Of a stretch of 21,687 nucleotides of DNA, positions 14,395-21,246 are shown piece by piece. Made by a program: the position numbers and the translations under genes. The notes below the pieces were generated by a model. That model made no database searches. It saw only the letters and a list, made by a program, of their open reading frames with translations, and had not been told where the DNA came from. The first letter of the stretch is position 1. Every line of letters starts with the position of its first letter. The DNA is from DATCJU01 sp036562635 (GTDB taxonomy: Bacteria; Actinomycetota; Actinomycetes; Mycobacteriales; Pseudonocardiaceae): NCBI GenBank assembly GCA_036562635.1, contig DATCJU010000179.1, positions 1 through 21,687 on the forward strand. The letters are read 5' to 3'.

Positions 14395-14736
14395 TCAGAG
14401 GCCGCGCTGGGCGGTCCGGGAGCCGCGACGTGCGGCGGCCTGCTGCCAGCGGAAGACCAGGTACCCGACGATCCCCAGGACCCAACCGACCGTGCAGGTC
14501 CAGAACCACAGGCCGGGACCCGGGCCGAGCAGGACGTCAGTGACGAAAAACACACAGGATCCGACGAACCACAGCAGCGACCCGACGACCACCACCGGTA
14601 CCGGATCAAGTGCGGAGCGGGGCAGCGGAGGCAGGGGACGCGGCTCGGAGGGCTCGTTCGGTGACGCAGCGGAATCGGTCGGACGCGGTGCGCTGTCGGG
14701 TCGGTCGGGAACGTGTTCCGGCCCGGGGGAACTCAT
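14395..14736 (-). CDS. DUF2530 family two-helix membrane protein
   Basis: 113 residues. The N-terminal ~40 are Pro/Ser/Asp/Glu-rich and disordered. LPPLPRSALDPVPVVVVGSL begins the DUF2530 core, with two transmembrane helices (VVVVGSLLWFVGSCVFFVT and WFWTCTVGWVLGIVGYLVF) and a basic C-terminus (RWQQAAARRGSRTAQR). Function is unknown. ATG 14736 is chosen because the upstream in-frame region reads antisense into the permease gene; GAAGG lies about 10 nt before it. It is divergent from the purine permease. From memory, the mycobacterial homologue Rv0879c likewise precedes a marR gene (Rv0880); here the permease has been inserted between them. Confidence 0.85.
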   Translation of the reverse strand: MSSPGPEHVPDRPDSAPRPTDSAASPNEPSEPRPLPPLPRSALDPVPVVVVGSLLWFVGSCVFFVTDVLLGPGPGLWFWTCTVGWVLGIVGYLVFRWQQAAARRGSRTAQRGL

Positions 14737-14770
14737 ACCGGGGCTGCCTTCGCTCGCCTGCACCACATCA

Positions 14771-14785
14771 GGCAGGCTACCTGCC
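14771..14785. promoter_or_regulatory. 15-bp inverted repeat between DUF2530 and permease
   Basis: GGCAGG-CTA-CCTGCC is a perfect inverted repeat with a 3-nt centre, in the 76-bp divergent region, 27 bp before the permease start. It is placed where an operator could control both genes. Confidence 0.4.
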
Positions 14786-14812
14786 GCAACGAATCCCACT
14801 ACGGGGGAGAGG

Positions 14813-16300
14813 ATGGCGCGGACTTCTCGCGAAACCACAGCGGACCAGCCCGCCTCTGTTTCTGCGCTGGACCGCTTCTTCAAGATCTCGGAGCGGGGCT
14901 CGACCATCGGGCGCGAGGTCCGCGGCGGCGTGGTCACGTTCGTGACCATGGCCTACATCGTGGTGCTCAACCCGCTCATCCTGGGCAGCTTCTCCCCGGA
15001 TGACGCTGCGGCCAAGCGCGACGTGTTGGGCAACATCCTGCCGGTGAACCAGGTCGCCGCGGTGACGGCCCTGGTGGCGGGTGTGATGACGATCCTGTTC
15101 GGGTTGGTGGCCAACTACCCGTTCGCCATCGCCACCGGTCTGGGCATCAACACCCTGGTGGCGGTGACGCTCGCCCCCCAGATGACCTGGCCCGAGGCCA
15201 TGGGTCTGGTGGTCATCGACGGTCTGATCATCCTGCTGCTGGTGGCCACCGGGTTCCGTACCGCGGTGTTCAACGCCGTGCCGCACTCCCTGAAGGCGGC
15301 GATCGCGGTGGGCATCGGCCTGTTCATCTGCTTCATCGGTCTGGTGGACGCCGGGTTCGTGCGGCGTATCCCGGACGCGGCCAACACCACGGTGCCGGTG
15401 AGCCTGGGCCTGAACGGTTCCATCGCCACCTGGCCGACCGCGGTGTTCGTGTTCGGCCTGCTCCTGACCGGTGTTCTCGTCGCCCGTCGGGTACGGGGCG
15501 GCATCCTGATCGGTGTCGTGGTCACCACCGTGGTGGCGATCGTCCTGGAGTCGGTGGTCAAGGTCGGCCCGTCCCAGGGGACCAATCCGGCGGGGTGGAA
15601 CCTGGGCTACCCGGCGCTGCCGGACCAGGTGATCGGTCTGCCGGACCTGTCGCTGGTCGGTGACTTCTCCTTCGGCGCGTGGACCCGGTTGCCGGCGATC
15701 GCGGTGGCGCTCCTGGTGTTCACCCTGGTGCTGGCGAACTTCTTCGACGCCATGGGCACCATGACCGGTCTGGGCAAGGAGGCCGGTCTGACGGACAAGA
15801 ACGAGCAGCTTCCCGGCGTGGGCAAGGCGCTGTTCGTGGAGGGTCTGGGCGCGGTGGCCGGTGGTGCCGCCTCGGCGTCGTCGAACACGGTGTACGTCGA
15901 GTCCGCCTCCGGTATCGCCGAGGGCGCGCGGACCGGTCTGGCCAACGTGGTGACCGGTCTGCTGTTCCTGGCTGCGATGTTCTTCACCCCGCTGTACCAG
16001 GTGATCCCGCTGGAGGCTGCGGCACCGGCACTGGTGGTGGTGGGTGCGCTGATGGTCGGGCAGATCCGGGAGATCGACTTCTCGGACTTCTCGATCGCGC
16101 TGCCGGCCTTCCTGACCATCGTGGTGATGCCGTTCACCTACTCGATCGCCAACGGCATCGGGGCCGGGTTCATCAGCTACGTGGTGCTCCGTTCCGCCAC
16201 CGGGAAGTTCCGGGAGATCCACCCCCTCATGTGGGTGGTGGCTCTCGCGTTCGTGGTCTACTTCGGCATCGGTCCGATCCAGAGCGTTCTCGGATTCTGA
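14813..16300 (+). CDS. NCS2 family purine permease (AzgA type)
   Basis: 495-residue inner-membrane proton symporter of the AzgA (adenine/guanine/hypoxanthine) branch of NCS2. Signatures: EVRGGVVTFVTMAYIVVLNP near the N-terminus, NYPFAIATGLGINTLVAVTL (helix 3 substrate region), GFRTAVFNAVPHSLKAAIAVGIGLFI, VLANFFDAMGTMTGLGKEAGL, and GAASASSNTVYVESASGIAEGARTGL (helix 10 region). About 12-14 hydrophobic segments are visible, in line with the family fold. ATG 14813 is supported by SD GGGGGAG about 4 nt upstream. It is a complete gene with its own strong terminator. Purine transport is likely; which base is preferred cannot be told. It lies between DUF2530 and marR genes that are nearly adjacent in mycobacteria. 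Confidence 0.93.
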   Translation: MARTSRETTADQPASVSALDRFFKISERGSTIGREVRGGVVTFVTMAYIVVLNPLILGSFSPDDAAAKRDVLGNILPVNQVAAVTALVAGVMTILFGLVANYPFAIATGLGINTLVAVTLAPQMTWPEAMGLVVIDGLIILLLVATGFRTAVFNAVPHSLKAAIAVGIGLFICFIGLVDAGFVRRIPDAANTTVPVSLGLNGSIATWPTAVFVFGLLLTGVLVARRVRGGILIGVVVTTVVAIVLESVVKVGPSQGTNPAGWNLGYPALPDQVIGLPDLSLVGDFSFGAWTRLPAIAVALLVFTLVLANFFDAMGTMTGLGKEAGLTDKNEQLPGVGKALFVEGLGAVAGGAASASSNTVYVESASGIAEGARTGLANVVTGLLFLAAMFFTPLYQVIPLEAAAPALVVVGALMVGQIREIDFSDFSIALPAFLTIVVMPFTYSIANGIGAGFISYVVLRSATGKFREIHPLMWVVALAFVVYFGIGPIQSVLGF

Positions 16301-16318
16301 CCCGGTGTGTCGTGCGAC

Positions 16319-16355
16319 ACGGCGCCCGGGCATGCTCAGCATGCCCGGGCGCCGT
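16319..16355. terminator. Strong terminator hairpin after the purine permease
   Basis: A perfect 17-bp stem (16319-16335 with 16339-16355) with loop TCA, 18 bp after the permease stop. It contains GGCGCCCGGGCATGC and its complement. It should isolate the permease gene from the marR operon. Confidence 0.8.
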
Positions 16356-16416
16356 CGTGTGTTCGGGCCGTGTCCGGTGTGACAGTGGTCTTTCCGGCCG
16401 TCAGGGGAGTGAGGAA

Positions 16417-16436
16417 AGCAAATAGTGAGGTATGCT
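16417..16436 (+). promoter_or_regulatory. Putative MarR operator over the -10
   Basis: AGCAAATAGTGAGGTATGCT has AGCA (16417-16420) mirrored by TGCT (16433-16436), with partial inner pairing, and it covers the TATGCT -10 of the marR gene. The hexamer GTGAGG also repeats at 16409 and 16425. Autoregulation by the encoded MarR is likely. Confidence 0.45.
16431..16436 (+). promoter_or_regulatory. Leaderless -10 for marR
   Basis: TATGCT, a good -10, ends 6 nt before GTG 16443. This places initiation at that codon and excludes the upstream in-frame GTG at 16425, which would lie before the transcript start. Confidence 0.55.
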
Positions 16437-16442
16437 AACGAC

Positions 16443-16874
16443 GTGGCGGGGACGGATGCCCACGAGTCGTTGACCAGCCGACTGCGACTGGCCGTGGTGC
16501 GGCTCAACCGCCGTCTCCGTGCGCAGCGCACCGACTCCTCGGTGACCCTCAGCCACATCTCCGCGCTGTCCTGCCTGCATGTCTGGGGACCCATGACCCC
16601 CGGTGAACTGGCGGCGCGGGAGGGGGTGCAGCCCCCGTCGATGACCCGGGTCATCGCGGCACTGGAGGAACACGGGTTCGCCACACGGCGCCCGCACCCG
16701 ACCGACGGTCGGCAGGCCATCGTCGAGCTGACCGAGGAGGGTCGCCGGTTCATCCGGGCCGAGGTGTGTGCGCGTGAGCGCTGGTTGGACCAGCGCCTGG
16801 CCAAGCTGACGGACGAGGAGCGGGAGATCCTCTCCCGCGCCGCAGAGATCATCGACAGGATGGCGGGGCAGTAA
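16443..16874 (+). CDS. MarR family transcriptional regulator
   Basis: 143-residue winged-helix regulator. Helix 1 (LTSRLRLAVVRLNRRLRAQ) is the dimerisation helix; then SHISALSCLHVWGPMTPGELAAREGVQPPSMTRVIAALEEHGFATRRPHPTDGRQAIVELTEEGRRFI covers the MarR DNA-binding helices and wing, with the family DGR motif at the wing tip. The C-terminal helices (EREILSRAAEIIDRMAG) complete the dimer interface. It is similar in context to Rv0880 of M. tuberculosis (from memory). The stop is 3 bp before the MFS start, so the two form an operon, suggesting drug- or metabolite-responsive control of that exporter. An operator-like repeat overlaps its promoter. Confidence 0.93.
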   Translation: MAGTDAHESLTSRLRLAVVRLNRRLRAQRTDSSVTLSHISALSCLHVWGPMTPGELAAREGVQPPSMTRVIAALEEHGFATRRPHPTDGRQAIVELTEEGRRFIRAEVCARERWLDQRLAKLTDEEREILSRAAEIIDRMAGQ

Positions 16875-16877
16875 CGA

Positions 16878-18374
16878 GTGCGGACACAGGCGGGTAGCGG
16901 CGGAACGTTCCACGACGACCTCTCGCACCCGCCGAAGTCGACCCCACCCGAGTCCGGCGCGGCCACCGTCCCCGATCGAACCCGGCCCGCCTCCACGCGG
17001 CGCCGGGAGTCCCCCGCCGGGGGCCGCGGTCCGGCCCGGCCCGCCTCCCGAGCCGGGTCTCCGGGCGACCGCAGGGTCGAGCGCGAGCCCGCACGTGGCG
17101 CGCGGGGCGGGATGTTCGCCTCGCTGTGGGTGCGCAACTACCGATTGTTCGCCACCGGGCAGGTCGTCTCGCTGATCGGTACCTGGATGCAGCGGGTGGC
17201 CCAGGACTGGCTGGTGTTCGAGCTGTCCGGGCGCAGTCCGGTCGCACTGGGCATCGCCGCCGCCCTGCAGTTCGGGCCCACTCTCGCGTTGTCGTTGTGG
17301 GCGGGGATGCTCGCCGACCGCTACGACAAGCGGCGTCTGCTGCTGGTCATGCAGACCGGGCTGGGGCTGTGCGCGCTGGTCCTGGGGCTGCTCGACGTCA
17401 CCGAGACGGTCCGGCTGTGGCACGTCTACGTGCTGTGCCTGGTGATGGGCTGCTTCTCGGCGGTGGACACCCCGGTGCGCCAGTCCTTCGTGCCCGAGAT
17501 GGTCGGACGGGAGCAGCTCACCAACGCGGTGGCGCTCAACGCCATGACGTTCAACCTCGCCCGGATCGCGGGTCCCGCCGTCGCCGGCGTGGGCATCACC
17601 GCGGTGGGCACCGGCTGGGTCTTCCTGATCAACGCGGCCAGCTTCGTCGCGGTGATCATCGGGCTGTTGCGGATGGACACCACCAGGCTGCACCGCGGGG
17701 AGCCGGCGCCACGGCGCAGGGGCCAGCTCCGGGAGGCGCTGCGGTACGTGCGGGGCCGCACGGACCTGGTCGTGGTGATGACCCTGGTGTGCCTGATCAG
17801 CACGTTCGGCCTGAACTTCCAGACCGTGCTCGCCGTGGTCGCCGCCGACGTGTTCGGCCGGAGCGCCGACGGGTACGGTCTGCTGTCCACCATGCTCGCG
17901 GTGGGCACGCTCACCGGTGCGACGCTGGCCGCCCGGCGCAGCACCCAGGGGCAGCCGAGTCTGCGACTGCTGATCGGCGGGGGTGCGCTGTTCGGGCTGC
18001 TGGAGCTGGTGACCGGGATGATGCCCACCTACCTGCTCTTCGGGCTGGCGCTGGTTCCGACCGGTGCCGCGATCCTCACCTTCACCACGACGGCGAACTC
18101 GACGGTGCAGCTCTCGGTGGACGCCACCATCCGGGGTCGGGTGATGGGCCTGTACCTGTTGGTCTTCCTCGGGGGAGCCCCGCTGGGGCACATGGTGATG
18201 GGCTGGCTGGCCGAGATGTACGGCGGTCGGGCACCGCTGGTGGCCGGCGGGGTGATCTCGTTGGTCTCCGCGATGGTCTGTGGTCTGGTGCTGGCGCGCC
18301 GGGGCGGGGTGGACCGGCCGAGGTGGCCGTGGCGGCGGAAGCTCACCGGTCCGCGGCGGCGCGCGGTGAGCTGA
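16878..18374 (+). CDS. MFS exporter (EntS-like, MFS_3)
   Basis: 498-residue major facilitator permease of the EntS-like MFS_3 group. Residues 1-78 are a Pro/Arg/Ser-rich tail; the conserved part begins MFASLWVRNYRLFATGQVVSLIGTWMQRVAQDWLVFEL. The MFS motif A is GMLADRYDKRRLLL, and SAVDTPVRQSFVPEMVGREQLTNAVALN is a hallmark of the group. About 12 helices are visible, with the second half beginning near LREALRYVRGRTDLVVV. GTG 16878 lies 3 bp after the marR stop; ATG 17112, preceded by GGGGCGGG, is an alternative that removes the tail and starts at the conserved region. Substrate unknown; export of a toxic compound or secondary metabolite is inferred from pairing with MarR. An iron box lies 55 bp beyond its 3' end. 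Confidence 0.9.
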   Translation: MRTQAGSGGTFHDDLSHPPKSTPPESGAATVPDRTRPASTRRRESPAGGRGPARPASRAGSPGDRRVEREPARGARGGMFASLWVRNYRLFATGQVVSLIGTWMQRVAQDWLVFELSGRSPVALGIAAALQFGPTLALSLWAGMLADRYDKRRLLLVMQTGLGLCALVLGLLDVTETVRLWHVYVLCLVMGCFSAVDTPVRQSFVPEMVGREQLTNAVALNAMTFNLARIAGPAVAGVGITAVGTGWVFLINAASFVAVIIGLLRMDTTRLHRGEPAPRRRGQLREALRYVRGRTDLVVVMTLVCLISTFGLNFQTVLAVVAADVFGRSADGYGLLSTMLAVGTLTGATLAARRSTQGQPSLRLLIGGGALFGLLELVTGMMPTYLLFGLALVPTGAAILTFTTTANSTVQLSVDATIRGRVMGLYLLVFLGGAPLGHMVMGWLAEMYGGRAPLVAGGVISLVSAMVCGLVLARRGGVDRPRWPWRRKLTGPRRRAVS

Positions 18375-18428
18375 GGTGGGGCCGGTGCCGCTCCGCCGGG
18401 AACCCGATGATCACCCTGGCACACCCGG

Positions 18429-18447
18429 TCAAGTTAGGCTAACCTAA
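18429..18447. promoter_or_regulatory. IdeR/DtxR-type iron box
   Basis: TCAAGTTAGGCTAACCTAA matches the 19-bp IdeR/DtxR consensus TTAGGTTAGGCTAACCTAA at 17 of 19 positions, including the entire right half. It lies between the 3' ends of two convergent genes, so it is not upstream of any obvious coding gene. TAGGCT or TAACCT within it could act as a plus-strand -10. Confidence 0.7.
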
Positions 18448-18488
18448 GAACGGCTCGCCTGTGGTGGGGCGGCAGTCAGTTCGGGAAC

Positions 18489-18529
18489 GTCGAGGGGCTC
18501 GCACCGTGCTCGGGTGCGAGCCCCTCGAC
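18489..18529. terminator. Strong bidirectional terminator hairpin
   Basis: GTCGAGGGGCTCGCACC (18489-18505), 7-nt loop, and its exact complement at 18513-18529: a 17-bp perfect stem 11 bp from the ligase stop. It terminates the ligase gene on the minus strand and anything arriving from the iron-box side on the plus strand. Confidence 0.8.
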
Positions 18530-18540
18530 TCACCGGACAC

Positions 18541-20040
18541 TCACGGACGCACCGGCCAGGTGTGCACCGGCTCGTTGGAGTGCATCAACTCCACGTACCG
18601 CCGGAGCGTCTCGACCAGCGCGGCCCGCCGGTCCAGTCCCCGCTCCTCCAGCAGCGCCACCATCTCCCGCTGCCAGGTCGCCCCCGTCCGGCGCGCCACG
18701 CAACGCGCCTCGATGACGCCCAGGAAACGCTCCCGCACGGCGTCGGACACCCCGCAGGAACGCAGACCCTCGTGCGCCAGCGGCAGCAACCGGCGCAACA
18801 CCAGCTCGTCCGGGGGGATCCAGCCGATCCCCGGCCAGTAGAGCTGGGCGTCCATGCCGAACCGGGCCCCGGCGTAGAAGTTCTCCTCCGCGGCCTGGAA
18901 CGACATCTGCGTCCACAGCGGACGTTCCATCTCGCACAGCGCCCGCTGTGCCCCGTAGAAGAACGCCGCGTTGGCCAGCATGTCCACCACGGTCGGCCCC
19001 GCCGGCAGCACCCGGTTCTCCACCCGCAGGTGCGGCACCCCGTCGACGATGTCGTACACCGGCCGGTTCCAGCGCCACACCGTGCCGTTGTGCAGCCGGA
19101 GTTCCGACAGCTGCGGCGCCCGTCCCGCCTCCAGCGCCTCCAGCGGGTCCTCGGCCTCCGACTCCGGCAGCAGCGCCGGGAAGTACCGCACGTTCTCCTC
19201 GAACAGGTCGAAGATCGAGGTGATCCACCGCTCTCCGAACCAGACCCGGGGACGTACCCCCTGGTTCTTCAGTTCCTGCGGCCGGGTGTCGGTGGCCTGC
19301 TCGAACATGGGGATGCGCGTCTCGTGCCACAGCGCCTTGTCCAGCAGGAACGGGGAGTTCGCGGCGATCCCCACCTGGACCCCGGCCAGACACTGTGCCG
19401 CGTTCCAGTGCGCGGCGAAGTCGGCCGGCGCCACCTGCAGGTGCAGCTGCATCGAGGTGCACGCCGACTCCGGCAGGATCGAGTCGGCGTAGCTGTGCAG
19501 CCGCTCCGCCGCCCTCCCGGGCATGGGCACGCCCTCCAGGTCGAGGATCATCTCCTCGCCCCGGGCCTCGAAGATCTGCTCGTTGAGTGCCGCGTAGCGC
19601 GGATTCACCGAGAGCCAGTGCGGATCGAAGTGTTCGGCCCGCAGGGTGGGCAGGATGCCGATCATGACCAGACCGGCGCCGGCGTCCCGAGCCTTGGCGT
19701 CCGCGGCGTTGAGCGCGGCCCGCAGCTCCTGCTCCAGGGTCAGGATCTCGTCTCCGGCCAGGGGCCGGGGTCGCACGTTGAACTCGATGTTGTGCTGACC
19801 CAGCTCCGTCTGGAACGCTGGGTCGGAGATCTTCTCCAGGACCACGGTGTTGGCCATCGCCGGGTTCAGCGCGGAGTCGACCAGGTTCAGTTCGACCTCC
19901 AGCCCCATCTGCTGTCGGGGGAAGTGGAACCGATCCTCGGCGAGCATCCGGGCCAGTGCGTCCAGGCAGCGTTGGATCTTCTCCCGATAGCGTTGCCGGT
20001 CCTCCCGGGTGAACGCCTTCTCTCTGATGTCTCTACCCAT
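18541..20040 (-). CDS. GCS2-family glutamate-cysteine ligase-like protein
   Basis: 499-residue cytoplasmic ATP-dependent carboxylate-amine ligase of the glutamate-cysteine ligase family 2 (PF04107) fold. MGLEVELNLVD (residues 45-55) carries the metal-binding Glu pair typical of the family; ELGQHNIEFNVRPRPL and ACTSMQLHLQVAP form further active-site strands. AANSPFLLDK, RVWFGERWITSIFDLFEENVRYFPALLP and LHNGTVWRWNRPVYD follow; the last part is helical. Length exceeds YbdK-type members (about 370). The true substrate is uncertain: glutathione is not usual in mycothiol-using actinobacteria. ATG 20040 has a near-ideal SD (GGGAGG, about 4 nt spacing). It stands alone, with its own terminator, divergent from the methylase gene. 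Confidence 0.85.
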   Translation of the reverse strand: MGRDIREKAFTREDRQRYREKIQRCLDALARMLAEDRFHFPRQQMGLEVELNLVDSALNPAMANTVVLEKISDPAFQTELGQHNIEFNVRPRPLAGDEILTLEQELRAALNAADAKARDAGAGLVMIGILPTLRAEHFDPHWLSVNPRYAALNEQIFEARGEEMILDLEGVPMPGRAAERLHSYADSILPESACTSMQLHLQVAPADFAAHWNAAQCLAGVQVGIAANSPFLLDKALWHETRIPMFEQATDTRPQELKNQGVRPRVWFGERWITSIFDLFEENVRYFPALLPESEAEDPLEALEAGRAPQLSELRLHNGTVWRWNRPVYDIVDGVPHLRVENRVLPAGPTVVDMLANAAFFYGAQRALCEMERPLWTQMSFQAAEENFYAGARFGMDAQLYWPGIGWIPPDELVLRRLLPLAHEGLRSCGVSDAVRERFLGVIEARCVARRTGATWQREMVALLEERGLDRRAALVETLRRYVELMHSNEPVHTWPVRP

Positions 20041-20174
20041 GCCGCCTCCCCCTCCCTGGTCTGGTGGGTCGGTGCGGTCGGTGTCGTCGGCGCAGGCCAA
20101 CGTGTCACAGCCATGCCCGGGACACCAGCGGCCGAAACGGTACTAACCGTGAGACGGTGATCACTTTCAGCGAC

Positions 20175-20195
20175 ATCCCTTGGGACGTAAGGGAT
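20175..20195. promoter_or_regulatory. ATCCCTT/AAGGGAT inverted repeat
   Basis: Perfect 7-bp arms (20175-20181, 20189-20195) with a 7-nt centre, in the divergent region between the ligase and methyltransferase genes. A second small repeat, ACGGT-ACTA-ACCGT, is at 20137-20150. Either may be an operator; no regulator gene is adjacent. Confidence 0.3.
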
Positions 20196-20232
20196 TCACC
20201 GGTGCCGCCCGGGTGACGTCCTGGGCGGATGC

Positions 20233-20238
20233 CAGACT
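20233..20238 (+). promoter_or_regulatory. Candidate leaderless -10 for the methyltransferase
   Basis: CAGACT ends 6 nt before GTG 20245. The start has no SD, and this spacing argues for GTG 20245 rather than GTG 20239. The first base departs from TANNNT. Confidence 0.35.
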
Positions 20239-20244
20239 GTGCCC

Positions 20245-21069
20245 GTGGCGAAGGTGATCGAGATCTCCGACCCCGACGACGAGCGGCTGAGCGACTTCCG
20301 GGACCTGTCCCGGGCCGACCGTCGCCCCGACCGCCCCGGAGGGCGCGGCCTGGTCATCGGGGAGGGGGTCGTCGTGGTGCAGCGTCTGCTCGCCTCGCCG
20401 TACCCGGTGCGCGCCCTGCTCGGCGTGCCCCGCCGGATCGCCGAGCTGGAACCGGAGCTCGAGGACCTGGACGTGCCCGCCTACGTCACCTCTGCCGAGG
20501 TGATGGCCCAGGTGGTCGGGTTCCACCTCAACCGGGGCGTCCTGGCCTCCGCCGACCGGGCCGTCCAGCCCTCGGCCGAGGAACTGGTGACCCGGTCCCG
20601 TTGCCTGGCCGTGCTGGAGGGGGTCGGCGACCACGAGAACCTGGGCGCTCTGTTCCGCAACGCCGCCGCGCTCGGGGTGGACGGGGTACTCCTGGGCGCG
20701 GGATGTGCCGACCCGCTCTACCGGCGCAGCGTCCGGGTGTCCATGGGGCACGTGCTGCGGGTCCCGTTCACCCGCCTGGAACCCTGGCCCGCCGGACTGG
20801 ACCTGCTGCGCCGGCACGGCTTCCGCGTACTGGCCCTCACCCCGCGTGCCGAGGCCCGCTCGCTGCGCGAGGTCGCGGCGGAGCTGCGGGGCACCCGGGT
20901 GGCGCTGCTGCTCGGCTCGGAGGGCCCCGGCCTGACCGAGGAGGCCATCACCGCCGCCGATCTCGCGGTGCGCATCCCGATGACCCCGGGGGTCGACTCG
21001 CTGAACGTGGCCACCGCCGCCGCGGTGGCCTTCTACGAGATCGCCACACCCCGGGCCGTGTCCCGGTGA
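20245..21069 (+). CDS. TrmH/SpoU family RNA 2'-O-methyltransferase
   Basis: 274-residue SPOUT-class methyltransferase that should methylate a ribose 2'-OH in rRNA or tRNA with S-adenosylmethionine. Residues 1-~110 form the substrate-binding domain (GLVIGEGVVVVQRLL... FHLNRGVLASADR). The trefoil-knot catalytic domain has motif 1 (GDHENLGALFRNAAALGVDGVLL, with N132 and R138), motif 2 (ALLLGSEGPGL, 220-230) and motif 3 (IPMTPGVDSLNVATAAAVAFYE, 244-265, with N254). All key SpoU residues are present, so it should be active; the target nucleotide is unknown. The homologous Rv0881 of M. tuberculosis (from memory) also sits between marR and a DUF2537 gene. No SD; probably leaderless. Confidence 0.92.
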   Translation: MAKVIEISDPDDERLSDFRDLSRADRRPDRPGGRGLVIGEGVVVVQRLLASPYPVRALLGVPRRIAELEPELEDLDVPAYVTSAEVMAQVVGFHLNRGVLASADRAVQPSAEELVTRSRCLAVLEGVGDHENLGALFRNAAALGVDGVLLGAGCADPLYRRSVRVSMGHVLRVPFTRLEPWPAGLDLLRRHGFRVLALTPRAEARSLREVAAELRGTRVALLLGSEGPGLTEEAITAADLAVRIPMTPGVDSLNVATAAAVAFYEIATPRAVSR

Positions 21070-21233
21070 CCTGGGGCCGCTCCGACGGGAGACGGACCGG
21101 TCGGGTGACCCGTCCGGAGGCCTTCCCGGCGACGGAGGGGCGCCGCTGCGGGGCGCGGTACTCCGGACCCGCCGGCTCGGGCCGAATCGGTACCGGTCGG
21201 CACAAACCCTCTCGGGGGACGTGACCGGCGACG

Positions 21234-21239
21234 TACCCT
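21234..21239 (+). promoter_or_regulatory. Leaderless -10 for the DUF2537 gene
   Basis: TACCCT is followed by 7 nt and GTG 21247, the standard leaderless arrangement. No SD precedes the start. Confidence 0.5.
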
Positions 21240-21246
21240 CCTGGAC

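Noticed and set aside
13340..14812. Plus-strand extension of the purine permease frame through the glycosyltransferase
   Set aside because: The upstream part is out-of-frame shadow; the ATG at 14813 has a strong SD and begins the family sequence.
14777..17137. 786-codon minus-strand frame opposite the purine permease and marR
   Set aside because: His/Arg/Gln-rich antisense shadow with no domain; the permease and MarR families on the plus strand are unambiguous.
18461..18841. Plus-strand frame downstream of the iron box as its target gene
   Set aside because: It runs through the terminator hairpin and antisense into the ligase gene, with no family resemblance; a non-coding transcript is a better explanation.
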